Positions 5,492 through 7,878 of a DNA stretch of 7,878 nt are shown piece by piece; positions within the stretch are counted from its first letter, which is position 1, and each line of letters opens with the position of its first letter. This DNA comes from Gaiellasilicea sp035553355 (GTDB lineage Bacteria > Actinomycetota > Thermoleophilia > Gaiellales > Gaiellaceae): positions 1 to 7,878 of the forward strand of contig DATMJW010000107.1 in the NCBI GenBank assembly GCA_035553355.1, in the 5' to 3' direction. The position numbers and the translations under genes were made by a program. The notes under the pieces are model-generated. The model did no database searches and was not told the origin of the DNA. It worked only from the letters and a program-made list of their open reading frames with translations.

Positions 5492-5495
5492 CGCC
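5484..5495. repeat. 12-nt perfect palindrome centred on the coiled-coil gene stop codon
   Basis: GGCGCTAGCGCC reads the same on both strands and contains the TAG stop. It competes with the neighbouring tetraloop hairpin for the bases 5484-5487. Confidence 0.45.
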
Positions 5496-5529
5496 AACAA
5501 ACGCGGGCAGGGATCGTCCCAACGGGCAC

Positions 5530-5535
5530 GAAAGG
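5530..5535 (+). promoter_or_regulatory. Shine-Dalgarno (GAAAGG) of the 67-aa gene
   Basis: Six bases complementary to the expected 16S rRNA 3' tail, with a 10-nt spacer to the GTG at 5546. It is the clearest ribosome-binding site in the window. No TANNNT hexamer lies near this start, as expected for a downstream gene in an operon. Confidence 0.5.
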
Positions 5536-5545
5536 TCGACGCAAC

Positions 5546-5749
5546 GTGAACGAGGCGACCGAACTCGCCGAACCCGGTAGCGAGCGAGCGAAGGTGGAGT
5601 CGTGGCGGCTCCACGTCCTCATCGAGGCCGGCTATCCCCTGCCGCTCGCGGAGAAGCTGGCGGCAGCGCTCGACGCCGACCTGCACGAGGCGGTCGAGCT
5701 CGTCGGCAAAGGCTGCGACCCCCGCACCGCCGCCGAGATCCTGCTCTAG
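5546..5749 (+). CDS. Hypothetical small helical protein, 67 aa
   Basis: A small protein of unknown function starting at GTG. After a charged lead of about 20 residues, the body is WRLHVLIEAGYPLPLAEK, then a DADLHEAVELVGKGCDP segment, then RTAAEILL at the very C-terminus. The layout, three short helices joined by AGYPL and KGCDP turns, resembles a small three-helix (UBA-like) bundle; this is an inference from helix pattern only. It contains a single cysteine (residue 57). I recall similar short proteins in high-GC actinobacteria but cannot name a family. It is 54 bp downstream of the coiled-coil gene on the same strand and is probably co-transcribed and translated from its own Shine-Dalgarno. 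Its TAG stop overlaps the opposing MFS stop in a shared CTAG. Confidence 0.75.
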   Translation: MNEATELAEPGSERAKVESWRLHVLIEAGYPLPLAEKLAAALDADLHEAVELVGKGCDPRTAAEILL

Positions 5750-6981
5750 CCCTCGACGCCGCTCTGGCGCTCGACGCCGGGCGCGACGACCGCGACCGCC
5801 GCACCCGCAGCCGCGGCGGCACAGGCGAAGACGAACGCGGCGTCCACTCCGTGGACGTCGACGAGCGCGCCGCCCGCGGCCGTCCCCGCGGCGAGGCCGA
5901 TCGAGACGGACGTGCCGATCCAGGCGAACGCCTCGGCGGCCGTCCCGCGGCGTGCGGCGCTGTCGATGATCCCGTACGCCGCGGTCACGGCCGGAGCGAT
6001 CGGGAGCCCCGCGACGAAGATCAGCACCGACAGCGTCACGAGCGAGGTCGCCGCGAGCGGCAGCGCGAGCCCCACGACGAGCGCGAGCATCGAGATGCGC
6101 AGGAAGGTGAGCGGCGGCCCCGTCACCCGCGCCCCGGCCACGAGCCCGCCGACGAGGCTGCCGAGCGCGAAGAGCGCGAGCGGGATGCTGCCGAGCTCGC
6201 GGCCGCCGTGCGACTCCGCGAAGGCCGGCATCGCCACCTCGGTCGCGCCGAAGGAGAGCCCGAGGCAGCCGGCGAGGACGACGACGGTGCGGACACCCGC
6301 GGAGTCGAGCGCGCCGAGGAAGGAGACGGCGTGCGGCTCCTCCTCGGGCCGGGCCGACCGCACCGGCGGCGCGAGCGCGACGACCGTCGTCCCGACGGCG
6401 CCGGCGGCCGCGGCGACGGCCAGCGCCGCGACGGGTGAGGCGAGCGCGGCGAGCACGGCGACGAGCAGCGGCCCGACGACGAAGAAGACCTCCTGCAGCG
6501 ACGCCTCGAGCGCGTAGGCGGCCGCACGCAGGTCGGGCGTCGGGAAGAGACGCGGCCAGAGCGAGCGCAGCGAGGCGGCGACCGGCGGGAGCAGGGCTCC
6601 CGCGGCCGCCGCGGCGACCCCGACGAGCGGGAGCGGCGCGTCGAGGAGCGAGAGCACCGCGACCGCGAGCAGGAGCGCGGGGTAGGCGACCGCCCGCGGC
6701 AGCAGGATCCGGGCGTGCCCGCGCCGGTCGACGAGCCGCCCTGCGACCGGGTGGCCGACCGCCGCGGCGACGAAGTACGCCCCGGAGACGCCGCCCGCCG
6801 AGGCGTAGCTGCCGCCCGCGTCGCGGACGAGGAGGAGCAGCGCGAGCGGCACCATCCCCATCGGCAGGCGCGCGAGCAGGCCGCTCAGCACGAGCCGCCG
6901 CGCGTACGGCACGCGCAGGAGCGCGCGGTAGCGCGCGACGCCGTGCGCCGCGACGTGTTCGGGAGCGGCGGCCTCGGCCAT
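5746..6981 (-). CDS. Major facilitator superfamily transporter, 411 aa
   Basis: A 12-helix inner-membrane secondary transporter. The first helix comprises RLVLSGLLARLPMGMVPLALLLLV (29-52). The MFS loop 2-3 signature follows as GRLVDRRGHARILLP (81-95). Six helices fill residues 30-205, a hydrophilic central loop spans about 205-222 (PPVRSARPEEEPHAVSF), and six more helices run to about residue 400. The length is normal for 12-TM MFS. The substrate is not predictable; the N-half resembles drug/sugar-efflux-type MFS proteins of high-GC actinobacteria. The start is ATG 6981: the frame stays open for some 880 bases upstream, but that stretch is antisense to xseA, and GATGAT sits 6 nt before this ATG. 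It diverges from xseA by 27 bp and converges on the 67-aa gene with overlapping stops. Confidence 0.92.
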   Translation of the reverse strand: MAEAAAPEHVAAHGVARYRALLRVPYARRLVLSGLLARLPMGMVPLALLLLVRDAGGSYASAGGVSGAYFVAAAVGHPVAGRLVDRRGHARILLPRAVAYPALLLAVAVLSLLDAPLPLVGVAAAAAGALLPPVAASLRSLWPRLFPTPDLRAAAYALEASLQEVFFVVGPLLVAVLAALASPVAALAVAAAAGAVGTTVVALAPPVRSARPEEEPHAVSFLGALDSAGVRTVVVLAGCLGLSFGATEVAMPAFAESHGGRELGSIPLALFALGSLVGGLVAGARVTGPPLTFLRISMLALVVGLALPLAATSLVTLSVLIFVAGLPIAPAVTAAYGIIDSAARRGTAAEAFAWIGTSVSIGLAAGTAAGGALVDVHGVDAAFVFACAAAAAGAAVAVVAPGVERQSGVEG

Positions 6982-6987
6982 GCACGG

Positions 6988-6993
6988 ATCATC
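6988..6993 (-). promoter_or_regulatory. Putative -10 element (GATGAT) of the MFS gene
   Basis: Four of six matches to TATAAT, ending 6 nt before the ATG at 6981. It directly abuts the xseA element on the other strand. Confidence 0.35.
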
Positions 6994-6999
6994 TACGCT
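6994..6999 (+). promoter_or_regulatory. Putative -10 element (TACGCT) of xseA
   Basis: TANNNT ending 9 nt before the GTG at 7009. With only 27 bp between genes, any -35 contact must lie inside the MFS coding region. Confidence 0.42.
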
Positions 7000-7008
7000 C
7001 GGCCGAGG

Positions 7009-7878
7009 GTGAAGGTCGAGCCGCTCATGTACGGCGACCGCAAGGTCTACACCGTCGCCGCCTTCAACCGCGGGGTCGCGGACTGGCTGGCGCGGCTGCC
7101 GACGCTGTGGATCGAGGGCGAGGTGACGGAGCTGCGCCGGAGCGCGGCGTGGGGCAGCGTCTTCTTCACCCTCAAGGACCCCGCCGACGGCGCCTGCCTG
7201 CCGGCGTCGATGCCGCGCCCGCGCTTCGACGCGCTGCGCCTCGACCTCGCAGACGGCGAGCGCGTCCACGTCTACGGCCGGCCGGAGCTGTACGCCGCGA
7301 AGGCGGAGTTCCGGCTCCGCGTGCTGTCGATCGAGCGCTTCGGGCTCGGGGCGCACCTCGCGGCGCTGGAGCGCCTGAAGGCGACGCTCGCCGCCGAGGG
7401 GCTGTTCGCGCAGGAGCGGAAGCGGTCGCTGCCGCGGTTCCCGCGCCGGATCGGCATCGTGACCGGGAACGACGCGGCGGCGAAGCGCGACGTCCTGACG
7501 ACGATCACGACGCGGTTCCCGGCCGCCGACGTCGTCGTCGCGGAGACGGTGGTGCAGGGCCCGCGCGCGGCGGCAGGAATCGCCGAAGCGCTCCGCGCCG
7601 TCGCGTCGGCGCCCGGCGTCGACGTCGTCGTCCTCACCCGCGGCGGCGGCAGCTTCGACGACCTGCTCCCGTTCAGCGACGAGCGTGTCGTTCGCGCGGT
7701 CGCCGCGTGCCCGGTCCCCGTCGTGTCGGCCGTCGGTCACGAGCAGGACACGCCGCTCTGCGACCTCGCCGCCGACGTACGTGCCTCGACGCCGACCGCG
7801 GCCGGGAAGCTCGTCGTACCGGACGTCGACGAGCTGCGCCGCGAGCTCGCGCGTGCGCACGTCTCGCTCGAGCGCTCG
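7009..7878 (+). CDS. xseA: Exonuclease VII large subunit, N-terminal 290 codons (runs off the right edge)
   Basis: XseA is the catalytic subunit of exonuclease VII, a single-strand-specific DNase that acts in both directions with several XseB copies and functions in repair. The N-terminal OB-fold DNA-binding domain covers about residues 12-108, with YTVAAFNRGVADWL (14-27), LWIEGEVTELRRS (33-45) and FFTLKDP (52-58). The catalytic domain begins at ALERLKATLAAEGLF (119-133) and shows RIGIVTG (147-153), AAAKRDVL (156-163), VVQGPRAA (181-188), LTRGGGSFDDL (209-219), PVVSAVGHEQD (237-247) and DVRASTPTAA (256-265). All expected motifs are intact. The missing C-terminal part would be the long coiled coil. 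The start is GTG 7009; ATG 7027 is a less likely alternative. xseB commonly lies downstream, outside the window. Confidence 0.97.
   Translation, partial: MKVEPLMYGDRKVYTVAAFNRGVADWLARLPTLWIEGEVTELRRSAAWGSVFFTLKDPADGACLPASMPRPRFDALRLDLADGERVHVYGRPELYAAKAEFRLRVLSIERFGLGAHLAALERLKATLAAEGLFAQERKRSLPRFPRRIGIVTGNDAAAKRDVLTTITTRFPAADVVVAETVVQGPRAAAGIAEALRAVASAPGVDVVVLTRGGGSFDDLLPFSDERVVRAVAACPVPVVSAVGHEQDTPLCDLAADVRASTPTAAGKLVVPDVDELRRELARAHVSLERS

Noticed and set aside
5510..5520. Inverted repeat GGGA-TCG-TCCC upstream of the 67-aa gene
   Set aside because: A 4-bp stem is expected by chance in sequence this GC-rich, and there is no T-tract or known operator resemblance.
5752..5779. Direct repeat CTCGACGCCG (5752-5761 and 5770-5779)
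   Set aside because: It simply encodes two GVE tripeptides at the MFS C-terminus; too short to be a mobile-element or attachment-site signal.
4538..6985. 815-codon open frame on the minus strand
   Set aside because: It crosses the MFS gene in another frame and runs antisense to the coiled-coil gene. The translation is Arg/Ala/Gly-rich noise typical of GC-rich shadow frames, with no domain pattern.
6982..7860. In-frame upstream extension of the MFS protein to about 704 aa
   Set aside because: The added part is antisense to xseA, is hydrophilic, Arg-rich noise, and would precede the normal MFS first helix. ATG 6981 with its upstream hexamer fits better.
1..7878. Defence system, prophage, integron, CRISPR, tRNA or riboswitch
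   Set aside because: I looked on both strands for phage or transposase domains, spaced repeats, tRNA cloverleaf motifs and long structured leaders, and saw none. Intergenic gaps are 65 bp or less.

Overview
The window is a compact, very GC-rich stretch of bacterial chromosome with twelve or thirteen genes packed on both strands and no gap above about 65 bp. The GC-rich third codon positions, actinobacterial families such as DUF6458, and genes that begin directly downstream of a TANNNT -10 hexamer without a Shine-Dalgarno all suggest a deep-branching high-GC actinobacterium. Thermoleophilia (Gaiella/Solirubrobacter-like) is my best guess, made from family resemblance only. There are no insertion sequences, phage genes, CRISPR arrays, tRNAs or rRNAs; this looks like core chromosome.

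Layout. Bases 1-75 hold the first 25 codons of a DMT/EamA-like transporter (-). Diverging from it is a coupled pair (+): a 92-aa conserved-looking hypothetical protein and a FabL-type enoyl-ACP reductase, overlapping by ATGA. A two-helix membrane peptide (-) converges on fabL with no spacer. A class I methyltransferase and a DUF6458 membrane protein (+) follow. They converge on a minus-strand group: a 186-aa hypothetical, a 98-aa hypothetical and a single-domain proline dehydrogenase. Diverging from the 186-aa gene is a 443-aa membrane-anchored coiled-coil protein (+), followed by a 67-aa helical protein (+). A 12-helix MFS transporter (-) converges on the latter, sharing its stop-codon tetranucleotide. 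Diverging from the MFS gene is xseA (exonuclease VII large subunit), cut by the right edge.

Functional reading. The recognisable functions are fatty-acid elongation (FabL), proline catabolism (proline dehydrogenase), DNA repair and processing (XseA), and transport (EamA, MFS). They do not form one pathway. The least explained part is 3262-5749: three uncharacterised soluble proteins around a large membrane-tethered coiled coil.

The most interesting signals are at genome-grammar level. Nearly every first gene of a transcript has a -10-like hexamer ending 6-9 nt before its start codon. Ten of eleven visible stop codons are TAG. Every CTAG in the window sits at a gene boundary. The three convergent pairs have spacers of 0, 6 and -2 bp. 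I found no convincing novel defence or mobile system.
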